From Alentia gelatinosa (lineage: Eukaryota; Annelida; Polychaeta; Phyllodocida; Polynoidae): a DNA stretch of 64,000 nucleotides. A program made the position numbers and the translations under genes. Under the pieces are notes generated by a model, which was not told where the DNA came from, searched no databases, and worked only from the letters and a program-made list of their open reading frames with translations. This document shows, piece after piece, positions 10,034 through 20,407 of the stretch. The DNA is taken from the NCBI GenBank assembly GCA_950022655.1, contig OX465583.1:16391298-16455297 (forward strand), given 5' to 3'. Each line of letters opens with the position of its first letter. The first letter of the stretch is position 1.

Positions 10034-10359
10034 GACACAAACATTTTTTCTTTTACAAACCATTTTCTAAGCATTCATTTCCTCTTGTGGTAGTTGTTAT
10101 CGGGATATGGTAATCCCTTGTTCTAGTCGATAATACAACCCTCTATTTATCATTAGTAATAATATAGATTGCACAACTCATTAGATGTATTAGAAATTTC
10201 TAAATAAGTGGATAGAATCGATTTCTAAACTAAATCTCAATTTTAGTTTAGTTATTATCACTTCTTCTCATAAGAAATTCTTGTGAGGGATTTGTTTGAA
10301 GAAAAATATGTCTGGTCTGAGTATTATATCACCTCATGTGATAGTGACTGGAAGGTGGA

Positions 10360-10453
10360 CCCGTGATAGCTCAGTTGGTAGAGCGGAGGACTGTAGTGGT
10401 TCAACAACACACCTGACATCCTTAGGTCGCTGGTTCGACTCCGGCTCGCGGGA
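10360..10453 (+). tRNA. tRNA-Tyr: tRNA-Tyr
   Basis: Consensus; S spacer. Confidence 0.97.
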
Positions 10454-10770
10454 GACACAGACACTCTTTTCATTTTCTAGGCATTCATTACCTTCTGTGG
10501 TAGTTGTTCATCGGGGTATGGTTATCCCTTATTCTAGTAGATTATACCACCCTCTATTCATCATAAATGATAAAATAGATTGCATGTTTCATTAGGTGCA
10601 TGAGAAATTTTTAAATGATTGGATAGAATCGATTTCTAAACTAAATCTCAATTTTTGTGTAGTTATTATCACTGCTTCTCATAAGAAATTCTTGTGAGGG
10701 ATTTGTTTGAAGAAAAATATGTCTAGTCTGAGTATTATATCACCTCATGTGATAGTCACTGGAAGGTGGA

Positions 10771-10864
10771 CCCGTGATAGCTCAGTTGGTAGAGCGGAGG
10801 ACTGTAGTGGTTCAACAACACACCTGACATCCTTAGGTCGCTGGTTCGACTCCGGCTCGCGGGA
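10771..10864 (+). tRNA. tRNA-Tyr: tRNA-Tyr
   Basis: Consensus; gtcactgg flank; L spacer. Confidence 0.97.
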
Positions 10865-11190
10865 GACACAAACATTTTTTCTTTTACAAACCATTTTCTA
10901 AGCATTCATTTCCTCTTGTGGTAGTTGTTATCGGGATATGGTAATCCCTTGTTCTAGTCGATAATACAACCCTCTATTTATCATTAGTAATAATATAGAT
11001 TGCACAACTCATTAGATGTATTAGAAATTTCTAAATAAGTGGATAGAATCGATTTCTAAACTAAATCTCAATTTTAGTTTAGTTATTATCACTTCTTCTC
11101 ATAAGAAATTCTTGTGAGGGATTTGTTTGAAGAAAAATATGTCTGGTCTGAGTATTATATCACCTCATGTGATAGTGACTGGAAGGTGGA

Positions 11191-11284
11191 CCCGTGATAG
11201 CTCAGTTGGTAGAGCGGAGGACTGTAGTGGTTCAACAACACACCTGACATCCTTAGGTCGCTGGTTCGACTCCGGCTCGCGGGA
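11191..11284 (+). tRNA. tRNA-Tyr: tRNA-Tyr
   Basis: Consensus; L spacer with several private changes near 11386-11422. Confidence 0.97.
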
Positions 11285-11610
11285 GACACAAACATTTTTT
11301 CTTTTACAAACCATTTTCTAAGCATTCATTTCCTCTTGTGGTAGTTGTTATCGGGATATGGTAATCCCTTGTTCTAGTCGATAATAAAACCCTCTATTTA
11401 TCATAAGTATTAATATAGATTTCACAACTCATTAGATGTATTAGAAATTTCTAAATAAGTGGATAGAATCGATTTCTAAACTAAATCTCAATTTTAGTTT
11501 AGTTATTATCACTTCTTCTCATAAGAAATTCTTGTGAGGGATTTGTTTGAAGAAAAATATGTCTGGTCTGAGTATTATATCACCTCATGTGATAGTGACT
11601 GGAAGGTGGA

Positions 11611-11704
11611 CCCGTGATAGCTCAGTTGGTAGAGCGGAGGACTGTAGTGGTTCAACAACACACCTGACATCCTTAGGTCGCTGGTTCGACTCCGGCTCGC
11701 GGGA
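11611..11704 (+). tRNA. tRNA-Tyr: tRNA-Tyr
   Basis: Consensus; S spacer. Confidence 0.97.
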
Positions 11705-12021
11705 GACACAGACACTCTTTTCATTTTCTAGGCATTCATTACCTTCTGTGGTAGTTGTTCATCGGGGTATGGTTATCCCTTATTCTAGTAGATTATACCA
11801 CCCTCTATTCATCATGAATGATAAAATAGATTGCATGTTTCATTAGGTGCATGAGAAATTTTTAAATGATTGGATAGAATCGATTTCTAAACTAAATCTC
11901 AATTTTTGTGTAGTTATTATCACTGCTTCTCATAAGAAATTCTTGTGAGGGATTTGTTTGAAGAAAAATATGTCTAGTCTGAGTATTATATCACCTCATG
12001 TGATAGTGACTGGAAGGTGGA

Positions 12022-12115
12022 CCCGTGATAGCTCAGTTGGTAGAGCGGAGGACTGTAGTGGTTCAACAACACAGCTGACATCCTTAGGTCGCTGGTTCGA
12101 CTCCGGCTCGCGGGA
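12022..12115 (+). tRNA. tRNA-Tyr: tRNA-Tyr, intron C16G
   Basis: Exons consensus; intron C16G. L spacer. Confidence 0.96.
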
Positions 12116-12441
12116 GACACAAACATTTTTTCTTTTACAAACCATTTTCTAAGCATTCATTTCCTCTTCTGGTAGTTGTTATCGGGATATGGTAATCCCT
12201 TGTTCTAGTCGATAATACAACCCTCTATTTATCATTAGTAATAATATAGATTGCACAACTCATTAGATGTATTAGAAATTTCTAAATAAGTGGATAGAAT
12301 CGATTTCTAAACTAAATCTCAATTTTAGTTTAGTTATTATCACTTCTTCTTATAAGAAATTCTTGTGAGGGATTTGTTTGAAGAAAAATATGTCTGGTCT
12401 GAGTATTATATCACCTCATGTGATAGTGACTGGAAGGTGGA

Positions 12442-12535
12442 CCCGTGATAGCTCAGTTGGTAGAGCGGAGGACTGTAGTGGTTCAACAACACAGCTGACA
12501 TCCTTGGGTCGCTGGTTCGACTCCGGCTCGCGGGA
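12442..12535 (+). tRNA. tRNA-Tyr: tRNA-Tyr, intron C16G, A44G
   Basis: Intron C16G as the preceding copy, and A44G in the variable loop, which should be tolerated. L spacer. Confidence 0.95.
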
Positions 12536-12861
12536 GACACAAACATTTTTTCTTTTACAAACCATTTTCTAAGCATTCATTTCCTCTTGTGGTAGTTGTT
12601 ATCGGGATATGGTAATCCCTTGTTCTAGTCGATAATACAACCCTCTATTTATCATTAGTAATAATATAGATTGCACAACTCATTAGATGTATTAGAAATT
12701 TCTAAATAAGTGGATAGAATCGATTTCTAAACTAAATCTCAATTTTAGTTTAGTTATTATCACTTCTTCTCATAAGAAATTCTTGTGAGGGATTTGTTTG
12801 AAGAAAAATATGTCTGGTCTGAGTATTATATCACCTCATGTGATAGTGACTGGAAGGTGGA

Positions 12862-12955
12862 CCCGTGATAGCTCAGTTGGTAGAGCGGAGGACTGTAGTG
12901 GTTCAACAACACACCTGACATCCTTAGGTCGCTGGTTCGACTCCGGCTCGCGGGA
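12862..12955 (+). tRNA. tRNA-Tyr: tRNA-Tyr
   Basis: Consensus; L spacer short by one base near 13028. Confidence 0.97.
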
Positions 12956-13280
12956 GACACAAACATTTTTTCTTTTACAAACCATTTTCTAAGCATTCAT
13001 TTCCTCTTGTGGTAGTTGTTATCGGGATAGGTAATCCCTTGTTCTAGTCGATAATACAACCCTCTATTTATCATTAGTATTAATATAGATTGCACAACTC
13101 ATTAGATGTATTAGAAATTTCTAAATAAGTGGATAGAATCGATTTCTAAACTAAATCTCAATTTTAGTTTAGTTATTATCACTTCTTCTCATAAGAAATT
13201 CTTGTGAGGGATTTGTTTGAAGAAAAATATGTCTGGTCTGAGTATTATATCACCTCATGTGATAGTGACTGGAAGGTGGA

Positions 13281-13374
13281 CCCGTGATAGCTCAGTTGGT
13301 AGAGCGGAGGACTGTAGTGGTTCAACAACACACCTGACATCCTTAGGTCGCTGGTTCGACTCCGGCTCGCGGGA
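13281..13374 (+). tRNA. tRNA-Tyr: tRNA-Tyr
   Basis: Consensus; S spacer. Confidence 0.97.
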
Positions 13375-13691
13375 GACACAGACACTCTTTTCATTTTCTA
13401 GGCATTCATTACCTTCTGTGGTAGTTGTTCATTGGGGTATGGTTATCCCTTATTCTAGTAGATTATACCACCCTCTATTCATCATAAATGATAAAATAGA
13501 TTGCATGTTTCATTAGGTGCATGAGAAATTTTTAAATGATTGGATAGAATCGATTTCTAAACTAAATCTCAATTTTTGTGTAGTTATTATCACTGCTTCT
13601 CATAAGAAATTCTTGTGAGGGATTTGTTTGAAGGAAAATATGTCTAGTCTGAGTATTATATCACCTCATGTGATAGTGACTGGAAGGTGGA

Positions 13692-13785
13692 CCCGTGATA
13701 GCTCAGTTGTTAGAGCGGAGGACTGTAGTGGTTCAACAACACACCTGACATCCTTAGGTCGCTGGTTCGACTCCGGCTCGCGGGA
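13692..13785 (+). tRNA. tRNA-Tyr: tRNA-Tyr, G19T
   Basis: G19T (in the A box) breaks the G19-C56 elbow pair; stems intact. Last gene before the retroelement insertion. L spacer. Confidence 0.85.
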
Positions 13786-14094
13786 GACACAAACATTTTT
13801 TCTTTTACAAACCATTTTCTAAGCATTCATTTCCTCTTGTGGTAGTTGTTATTAGGATATGGTAATCCCTTGTTCTAGTCGATAATACAACCCTCTATTT
13901 ATCATTAGTAATAATATAGATTGCACAACTCATTAGATGTATTAGAAATTTCTAAATAAGTGGATAGAATCGATTTCTAAACTAAATCTCAATTTTAGTT
14001 TAGTTATTATCACTTCTTCTCATAAGAAATTCTTGTGAGGGATTTGTTTGAAGAAAAATATGTCTGGTCTGAGTATTATATCACCTCATGTGAT

Positions 14095-14783
14095 CCTGGG
14101 TCCTTTATTATTTATTTTGTACATTAACGATCTGCATTTAAACATAGAAAAAACGAAGTGTCTGCATTATGCAGACGACACGGTCTTGTACATAGAACAC
14201 ACACGTATGGAGTCTGCAAAAGAATTATTACAATATGACATGAACAAGTTAGCAAATTGGTGCAACAAAAACTGCCTCACGTTGAACGTGAAAAAAACTA
14301 AAGTTGTTCTGTATGGTTCCACGAGAAGGGCAACTGCGGAAGCAGCTACACATTGTAAGATACGAATAAACGAGGATATAGTGCAGCAGGTACCATCCTA
14401 CAAATATTTAGGTATGTTCCTAGACAGGAATTTGAATTTTAAATTACATATAAGGAATCTCATCAAGACACTTTCACACAAAGTATATCTCCTTAAAAAA
14501 ACAAGAGATTATATCTCTTTGACGGCGTCTCTAAAGATCCTGAAATGTATGATCTTACCGTTATTAGATTATGGAGACGTTTTATTTGCACGTGCAAATA
14601 AAGGACTGTTATATCAACTACAAGTCCTGCAAAACAGGGCTATAAAAATAGCACTAAAATTAAGAACGATACTTCAGGAAATGTGATACACAGAAGAGCG
14701 CAGCTGCCCTTTCTCAAAGATCGTAGAGACTATCATATAGGCTGTTCTATGTACAAGGCAAGTAAAAATGTAGATTTACACGT
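14095..14783 (+). pseudogene. Non-LTR retrotransposon reverse transcriptase, 5'-truncated, frameshifted
   Basis: Remnant of a CR1/Jockey-type element. The reading frame enters at the reverse transcriptase block LGPLLFILYINDL directly at the junction with the array. It then has the catalytic YADD motif (14168-14179), a KTK block and the thumb-like YLGMFLD segment. A stop at 14684-14686 follows a shift of about one base near 14660-14675: the downstream frame continues with HRRAQLPFLKDRRDYH-like sequence up to the LTR element at 14784. The endonuclease, the N-terminal half and the first RT blocks are absent. Dead copy, interrupted by the LTR element and continued at 21943. Superfamily placement rests on motif style, not a search. 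Confidence 0.85.
14780..14783. repeat. Target-site duplication of the LTR element, left
   Basis: ACGT directly before the left LTR, repeated at 21939-21942. A 4-bp duplication is typical of Ty3/Gypsy integrases. Confidence 0.85.
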
Positions 14784-15176
14784 TGTCCCGCCGTCATTAT
14801 GGTAGCCGGTAGGGGTGACATAAAACCCGAGTTTAAGAAGACAAGACACATCTAGTCCCATTCACATCCGAAGACCAAAAGCCTCCTCTTTATTCCAGTA
14901 TATATTCAAGTCTCCACATAGAAAATGGGTCAATGCGCATGAGCAGTTAATGTTTACATATCATCAGATAAGACTGCAGCAGGGGATTGTGATATCACCT
15001 CTCATTGTTTTAGAATTCGCCAGAGGTATTCATAACATGCAGTACATGTTGATAAAAGCATTTTCAATGTTAATAATATTTTGTCTGCTATTAGAAACGT
15101 TCCCACAGTGTCTGGGATACCAAGAATAGTCTTGCTAATACCTTCACAACCTTGCTAATACATTCACAACGGTACA
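14784..15176 (-). repeat. 3' LTR
   Basis: 393 bp, TG...CA ends. On the - strand it contains AATAAA (plus-strand tttatt near 14890) just downstream of a TATATA stretch. Differs from the other LTR at one visible base. Confidence 0.95.
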
Positions 15177-15186
15177 TTACCCCACC
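15177..15186 (-). promoter_or_regulatory. Polypurine-tract-like site
   Basis: Read on the - strand the ten bases next to the 3' LTR are GGTGGGGTAA, purine-rich with two T. It stands where the plus-strand primer of an LTR element should be. A weak tract, assigned mainly by position. Confidence 0.5.
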
Positions 15187-15242
15187 AACTTATTTTAACT
15201 TTTATTATATAATAGTTAGAAATTATCTCATTGATCAATACC

Positions 15243-16994
15243 TTAACCACATTCTGCAAAACTTTGGAACGCTGTTCTCTTCATACCCACTTCAACAGGT
15301 CTCGGAACTTCTTCCTTACAGTCCTTCATTCCTACTTCAATATCATTGTTTCTCTTAATCTTAAGTTTCCGGCATTTTCCTATAATGAACTTCCGTGCAT
15401 AGCACACAATTATACTCAAGATTCCAACAATAAAAATCATACCCCACATCAATGACTGTCTATAAGTTTGGTGCCAAACTGTACGAGTAGGCAGTGGGTC
15501 AAGTGTCATCTTCACTGAATGGATAGTAGCACGATCAACTACCTTCAGATGTTCCAGTAACTTGCTATGAAATTCATGCGGTATTCGGTAAGTCACATTT
15601 GGGAACGTTATGACATGATAACGCTGGTCTAGCTTAGAAGTAAAGGTACGAGCTTGATATGTAATAATATCTGAAGAATGCAGGTTACACCCTTCTTTCA
15701 AGTGCCATAATTCAATTCCTTGAATAGTATACGAGAAAGTCTTACCACTATTACAATAAACCTTAACACTATTTGTAACTAGAGATTGCATAATATACTT
15801 ATTTCTAGCCCAGGGATGAACAACAAGGTTACGTGCTACTTTAGTAACTTCAATAGGACAAGCGGAAACCGACTCACCTAATAAATCAAGTTCACATCCA
15901 TTTTGTTCCAACACTCTAACTTCACATATTTTGAAAGATCTACCTTTACACTTTTCAGGTATAAACATTTGTGTCCGTTGAGTGTTTACAGCTACTTCAA
16001 TTCGAGGCAAAAGCTTTTCAGCATAATCATACTTAACTATAGGAAATGTTACAAACCGCCATAAGTAGTAAATAGAAGGTTCAGAAGCCCATAAACATAC
16101 TTTATAGATAAGTCTACGTGGTTCAGCAACAACTAATTCCACATTAGTATTCTGATAATACCAAACCAGATCCTGAACTCTACCATGTTTAGACAAGTGA
16201 TGCAATATTTCACTTAGATGAGTAGTAGATAGTATGTCCTCTGATAACTGACCATACTCCAACACTCTTCTAGCAAGCTTAAAGTGTGAGTGTTCCTTTT
16301 CATATTTATCTGCAGCTAACTCCAATGCAGAAATCCACCGATCAAAGTGACGCGCCACTCTGACCTGGATTACTGCTCTACGAAGATGGTCCGTGTTTTC
16401 AGTCATTTGGTTTAACCGTCCAGTCACTTTCTCTGCATGCTTCTGAAGTCGCTTAATGTCCTGTCGATTTTCCATGGAGTACTTACGAGTTAAGTTCACA
16501 ACACTCAACAGCTCCCGTTGATTATGATACACCGTGTCAACACTCTTTACTGCCTCGTCCACCTCAGCCTTCAGTGCGTCCACTTCAGCATCAGTAGCGA
16601 GCCCAAACAATGAGTGTCCTACATCACCAATTAGATCGATGAGACCGAGAAGTTTCCTATTTCCACCAATATAAGATGTTGTAGATGTTGACAACTCAAC
16701 TTTATGGCCACTAAAGTTGATGTCAAGTCGATCAAGTCTTCCCATAGTGTGGTTGAGATCACCTTCAGCCAACCACTTCCTGTCAGAACTAACATGCGTT
16801 CGGACCTCCTGAACCCACGCCGGCATGGGGGGTTGTACTGGCGCATGGATAGTAATGACTGCCGTCCATTCCGCTTTCATAACTCCAGCCTCACCAATCT
16901 TTTCAGCAATGACTCCATTCGTAATCGGTTTCCGTATAACATCAGCTTCAACAGAGACAAGCATGTACAAGGTAAGTCCTATAACTGCGTACAT
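15243..16994 (-). CDS. env: Envelope-like glycoprotein, F-type (errantivirus/Baculo_F-like)
   Basis: 583 aa, ATG at 16994. Predicted secretion signal at residues 1-17, a glycine- and leucine-rich candidate fusion segment at about 112-131 (GLIDLIG, then SLFG), a following heptad-like region at about 135-215, clustered cysteines (300, 349, 357, 367, 379, 414, 436), a membrane anchor at about 516-533 and a basic cytoplasmic tail. Sequons at N81, N93, N167 and N466. The layout matches class I F-like envelopes of gypsy errantiviruses and baculoviruses; placement is by pattern, not search. No R-x-K/R-R furin site is visible before the candidate fusion segment. The start overlaps the pol end by 16 bp in another frame, so expression probably needs a spliced RNA as in gypsy. 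No internal stop. Confidence 0.8.
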   Translation of the reverse strand: MYAVIGLTLYMLVSVEADVIRKPITNGVIAEKIGEAGVMKAEWTAVITIHAPVQPPMPAWVQEVRTHVSSDRKWLAEGDLNHTMGRLDRLDINFSGHKVELSTSTTSYIGGNRKLLGLIDLIGDVGHSLFGLATDAEVDALKAEVDEAVKSVDTVYHNQRELLSVVNLTRKYSMENRQDIKRLQKHAEKVTGRLNQMTENTDHLRRAVIQVRVARHFDRWISALELAADKYEKEHSHFKLARRVLEYGQLSEDILSTTHLSEILHHLSKHGRVQDLVWYYQNTNVELVVAEPRRLIYKVCLWASEPSIYYLWRFVTFPIVKYDYAEKLLPRIEVAVNTQRTQMFIPEKCKGRSFKICEVRVLEQNGCELDLLGESVSACPIEVTKVARNLVVHPWARNKYIMQSLVTNSVKVYCNSGKTFSYTIQGIELWHLKEGCNLHSSDIITYQARTFTSKLDQRYHVITFPNVTYRIPHEFHSKLLEHLKVVDRATIHSVKMTLDPLPTRTVWHQTYRQSLMWGMIFIVGILSIIVCYARKFIIGKCRKLKIKRNNDIEVGMKDCKEEVPRPVEVGMKRTAFQSFAECG

Positions 16995-19900
16995 CTTGGT
17001 CGTTTAGGACCAGTATAATCGATAGCCCAAGGTCTTTTCCTATTAGACCTCCGAATTCCGTGACTCTCAGACTCAGCTGGCACATCAATGTCCATTGACT
17101 CCTCAATACCGTCTGTCAACTGAGTGGTGTCATGAGTGGATGGTGCAACAGGAGTAGGTATATGCGCAATAGTTGGCGGTGGCGCATCTGAAGCAGGCAG
17201 TGTCACTGCGTCAGGATGTTTTGTCTGAGGCTCCTTTGTTGATGGGGCTGGTTTAGGAGCTGTTTTTAATTTCTGGGGTCGAGTTCTGTAGTACCGTGTG
17301 ACTCTTGGTCTAATTGATATCCAGTCACCGTCTGTGTCAACATGCTGTAGTTTGTCACGATTGTATACCTTTGTTCTTTCTCCCCCACTGATAGACTTGC
17401 ACCACACCACATTTCCTCGTATTCTTGTTACCTCTTTTGGCATGTCCCATTTGGAGTCGAAAGGTGCCCGCTCATACACCTTTGGTAACACTCGATCTCC
17501 TACCTTAAGTGGTAATGCATTAGCCCGTTTCGTAGCTACAGTGATATAACGTTCTTTTGATTTTTGTGTGTTTTTACAGGCATCATGCAAAGCATCTCCC
17601 ATCCTCTCGAGCCGTTGACCCAAGACAGTTGTTGATTCAGGAGCTCGATTGGAAGGATACCGAGCCCGTCTACCATATAGGAGGTAAAATGGCGAATAAC
17701 CTGTAGTTTCAGACACAGACTGTCGGTATGCTAACAACGCAGACCCAAGATGCTCCTCCCATGTTGATATGTTATTGTTTACCAACTTCCGTAATATGTC
17801 TTTTAGACTGCGATGCCATCTCTCCAATTTCCCATTAGTTTGTGGATGATATGGTGTTGTACGTCGCACTTCCACTCCTAATTGATGTAAATAGTCCTGC
17901 AACGTGGCATTGGTGAACTCAGTACCGTTATCGTGGATAATAATGGCAGGAACACCATGTCTAGGAATATAATCCCGAGAGAGTTTTTGTACAACCGCTT
18001 CTCCAGTTCTGTTGGAAATGGGATAGGCCTCAGCCCATCCTGTTGCGTGATCTATTAAAGTTAATAGGTACACATTGCCCTCTACCGATTTAGCCAGTGG
18101 ACCAACCAGATCTATTCCAACCATTTCTCCAGCATAAGTCGCAGTAGGCATACCTACTGGTGCTGGCCGTGTCGTACGTGATTCGTTCATTCGACACGTT
18201 GGACAGTGAAATATTGCTGACCTTACTGTATCTCTTTGTTTCGGCCAATAATATAACTCTCGGATCCGTTGCAAGGTTTTTGTTTGTCCTTGATGTCCCA
18301 CCTCCATATGAGCCTTCACAGTGATGTCACGACGGTAGTCTATTGGCAGCACAAGCCGTGGGTATGGCAATTGATCAGGTAATTCTTTTGTACACCACAA
18401 TAAACCATCATGCCGATGATAGTAACTACCTTCATTATCTGCCAAGTCCCACTCATCCATTTCATGTTGTTTTTCACGTACCTCATCTTTGTTCAGTCCA
18501 TCCCAACGCCAGGGCACTTCCTGCGCGGGATTTGCTTCAATGTCAACCCAGTCTGTTGTATTGCATTCTCCTACTTCAAGGCACGGGTTACGGGCGAGCA
18601 TATATGCACCTACCTCATACCATTCCTCATCCTGAGTTGAGGGTACAATCCGTGAGAGCATATCAGCCCTTACATTGTTTTTTCCAGCTCGGTGCAGTAT
18701 GGGTGCTCCATACTCGGCAATCAGGGAGGCCCAACGTTGTACCTTTGTATTCTTGACCTCACCTAAAAACAGGGCCTTAAGGGGCTTTTGATCTGTCACG
18801 ATAACCAGTTCTGCCCCATAAAGATAAGGCCTAAGAGTCTTTAATGCATGAACAATAGCATAGGCCTCTTTCTCAATGGTACTCCACTTAAGTTCAGAAC
18901 CTCGCAAAGTGCGTGATACATATTGGATCGGCCTCTCTACACCGTTGTTGTCTTTTTGCACTAATATAGCCCCTATTGCCTTGTCCGAGGCATCAGTGTA
19001 GAGAATATATGGGTCCCCGATAGACGGATGTGCCATAACATCACTCGAAACTAGTGCCATTTTTAGTTGATTGAAGGCCTCCTGGCATTGTTCTGTCCAA
19101 ATCCAGGGTACACCTTTCTTCGTCAGGTACTGTAACGGTTCTGCAATGGCAGCATACCGACAGATCAATTGACGATAGTACCCAGCCATTCCTAGGAACC
19201 GGCGCAACTCAGACACATTGGTTGGAGGGTGTAGATCATTGATGGCACATGTCTTCTCAGGATCGGCAGCAATACCATCCCCAGACACGATATATCCTAG
19301 CAGAGGTAGCTGCCGCTGTTTGAATTGACATTTCTCCTTTTTAACTACTAGTCCTTCTGCCTCCAGACGGGCTAGCACTTCCTGGACATGTTCCTCATGT
19401 TCTTCCTGTGTCTTGCTGTAAATCACTATATCATCAATATATACCATTGCGCAGCGACCTATAGCATTTCCCAAAACCCTTTGCATTTCTCGTTGAAACA
19501 CAGCGGGCGCATTTGTAAGTCCAAAGGGCATACGTACCCACTCGTACAGGCCATTGTGTGTAACAAAAGCAGTCTTTGGAATATCACATTCCTCTACCGG
19601 AATTTGCCAATATCCAGATTTTAGGTCGAGGGTGGTGAACCATGATGCTCCTGTGAGGTTATCGAATATATCTTGTATTCGCGGCAAAGGATGGGCGTCT
19701 TTGCGAGTAATACTATTTAATTTGCGATAATCTATGCAAAAGCGAATACTTCCGTCCTTCTTGGGAACTAGAGTCACAGGTGATGCCCAGGGTGATTGGG
19801 ATGGACGTATCACCCCTTTTTCTAACATCTTTTGGATTTCTTCTTCTACCACTTTTCTCTTGGTCAGCGGCAAACGATATGCCCTCTGACGGATAGGAGG

Positions 19901-20407
19901 ATGATCACCGGTATCAATGTTGATGTGTACTCCATTAGAACACCCTATTTCACTTTGAAACACCTTAGGAAATGCCTTTGTCCATCTAGAGAGTTCAGTC
20001 TCACCAAGTTCAAGGTCACTTACTTCTGGCAAGAAACTCTCATATAGTACACCATTAAAGAATACTTTCCCTTTTTCACAGTCTATCACCGCCTTTAGTT
20101 TCTTCAACGTGTCCTGGCCCAGTAACAGATCGTGTTTAATGTTGTCCGTTATAATGACATCAACTCTTTCCTCCATCAAGTTAACAACAGTTCTGCCTTT
20201 CACAGGGAGACTCTCACCTGATAGGGTAACCAGATTTTCAACAACTGGTTCTAGCAAAGGAACTCGTCTTGTTTTGTCACACAACGCTAGCCAGAATGAT
20301 TGTCTCATCAGGGTACACGCCGCACCCGTGTCAACCAGAGCAGTGGCTTCTTTTCCGCTGACATCTACCACTACTCGAAGTCGGCCATCGAGTACGGCTA
20401 CTGGCCG
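16979..20407 (-). CDS. pol: Pol polyprotein: protease, reverse transcriptase, RNase H, integrase
   Basis: Open from the frameshift site at 20407 to the stop at 16979. Residues are numbered from the codon at 20371 (1,130 aa from there). Aspartic protease DTGA at 14-17; reverse transcriptase with FCIDYRKLN at 211-219 and catalytic YIDD at 311-314; RNase H with YTDAS at 459 and VTDQKP at 525; integrase zinc finger H688, H693, C723, C726; integrase catalytic D754, D814, E850, with the usual 35-residue DE spacing. A GPY/F-like module follows, but its core reads WDMPKEV; no chromodomain. Proline-rich tail. All catalytic residues are present. No ATG near the start, consistent with production as Gag-Pol by -1 frameshifting. 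Ty3/Gypsy order. Confidence 0.95.
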   Translation of the reverse strand, partial: RPVAVLDGRLRVVVDVSGKEATALVDTGAACTLMRQSFWLALCDKTRRVPLLEPVVENLVTLSGESLPVKGRTVVNLMEERVDVIITDNIKHDLLLGQDTLKKLKAVIDCEKGKVFFNGVLYESFLPEVSDLELGETELSRWTKAFPKVFQSEIGCSNGVHINIDTGDHPPIRQRAYRLPLTKRKVVEEEIQKMLEKGVIRPSQSPWASPVTLVPKKDGSIRFCIDYRKLNSITRKDAHPLPRIQDIFDNLTGASWFTTLDLKSGYWQIPVEECDIPKTAFVTHNGLYEWVRMPFGLTNAPAVFQREMQRVLGNAIGRCAMVYIDDIVIYSKTQEEHEEHVQEVLARLEAEGLVVKKEKCQFKQRQLPLLGYIVSGDGIAADPEKTCAINDLHPPTNVSELRRFLGMAGYYRQLICRYAAIAEPLQYLTKKGVPWIWTEQCQEAFNQLKMALVSSDVMAHPSIGDPYILYTDASDKAIGAILVQKDNNGVERPIQYVSRTLRGSELKWSTIEKEAYAIVHALKTLRPYLYGAELVIVTDQKPLKALFLGEVKNTKVQRWASLIAEYGAPILHRAGKNNVRADMLSRIVPSTQDEEWYEVGAYMLARNPCLEVGECNTTDWVDIEANPAQEVPWRWDGLNKDEVREKQHEMDEWDLADNEGSYYHRHDGLLWCTKELPDQLPYPRLVLPIDYRRDITVKAHMEVGHQGQTKTLQRIRELYYWPKQRDTVRSAIFHCPTCRMNESRTTRPAPVGMPTATYAGEMVGIDLVGPLAKSVEGNVYLLTLIDHATGWAEAYPISNRTGEAVVQKLSRDYIPRHGVPAIIIHDNGTEFTNATLQDYLHQLGVEVRRTTPYHPQTNGKLERWHRSLKDILRKLVNNNISTWEEHLGSALLAYRQSVSETTGYSPFYLLYGRRARYPSNRAPESTTVLGQRLERMGDALHDACKNTQKSKERYITVATKRANALPLKVGDRVLPKVYERAPFDSKWDMPKEVTRIRGNVVWCKSISGGERTKVYNRDKLQHVDTDGDWISIRPRVTRYYRTRPQKLKTAPKPAPSTKEPQTKHPDAVTLPASDAPPPTIAHIPTPVAPSTHDTTQLTDGIEESMDIDVPAESESHGIRRSNRKRPWAIDYTGPKRPRCTQL

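Larger units (their letters stand above)
1..14094 (+). repeat. tRNA-Tyr tandem array, left block
   Basis: Head-to-tail array of 33 complete units, with a partial unit at each end, each holding one intron-containing tRNA-Tyr gene. Unit length is 420 bp (L spacer) or 411 bp (S spacer), with rare 418-419 bp forms. The spacer between genes is about 317-326 bp and AT-rich. It holds the pol III terminator just after the gene, several short inverted repeats, and a TATA-like stretch about 30 bp before the next gene. No protein gene is supported in the spacers. Copies differ by scattered single bases and shared marker variants that reveal higher-order repeats. The block ends where a retrotransposon interrupts a unit at 14094/14095. 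Confidence 0.97.

Noticed and set aside
1..14094. CRISPR array
   Set aside because: The repeats are 400 bp or more, contain a full tRNA gene and have no unique short spacers.
14048..14686. A 212-aa protein starting in the array and running into the reverse transcriptase
   Set aside because: The first 16 residues are chance read-through of the array flank fused to a truncated element; not a gene.
15152..15455. Plus-strand ORFs over the LTR and env region
   Set aside because: They overlap the env-like gene and LTR on the opposite strand and show no recognisable motif.
18343..18756. Plus-strand 137-aa ORF (and others at 16704, 19388 and 20109-20780)
   Set aside because: They are antisense shadows of gag, pol and env.
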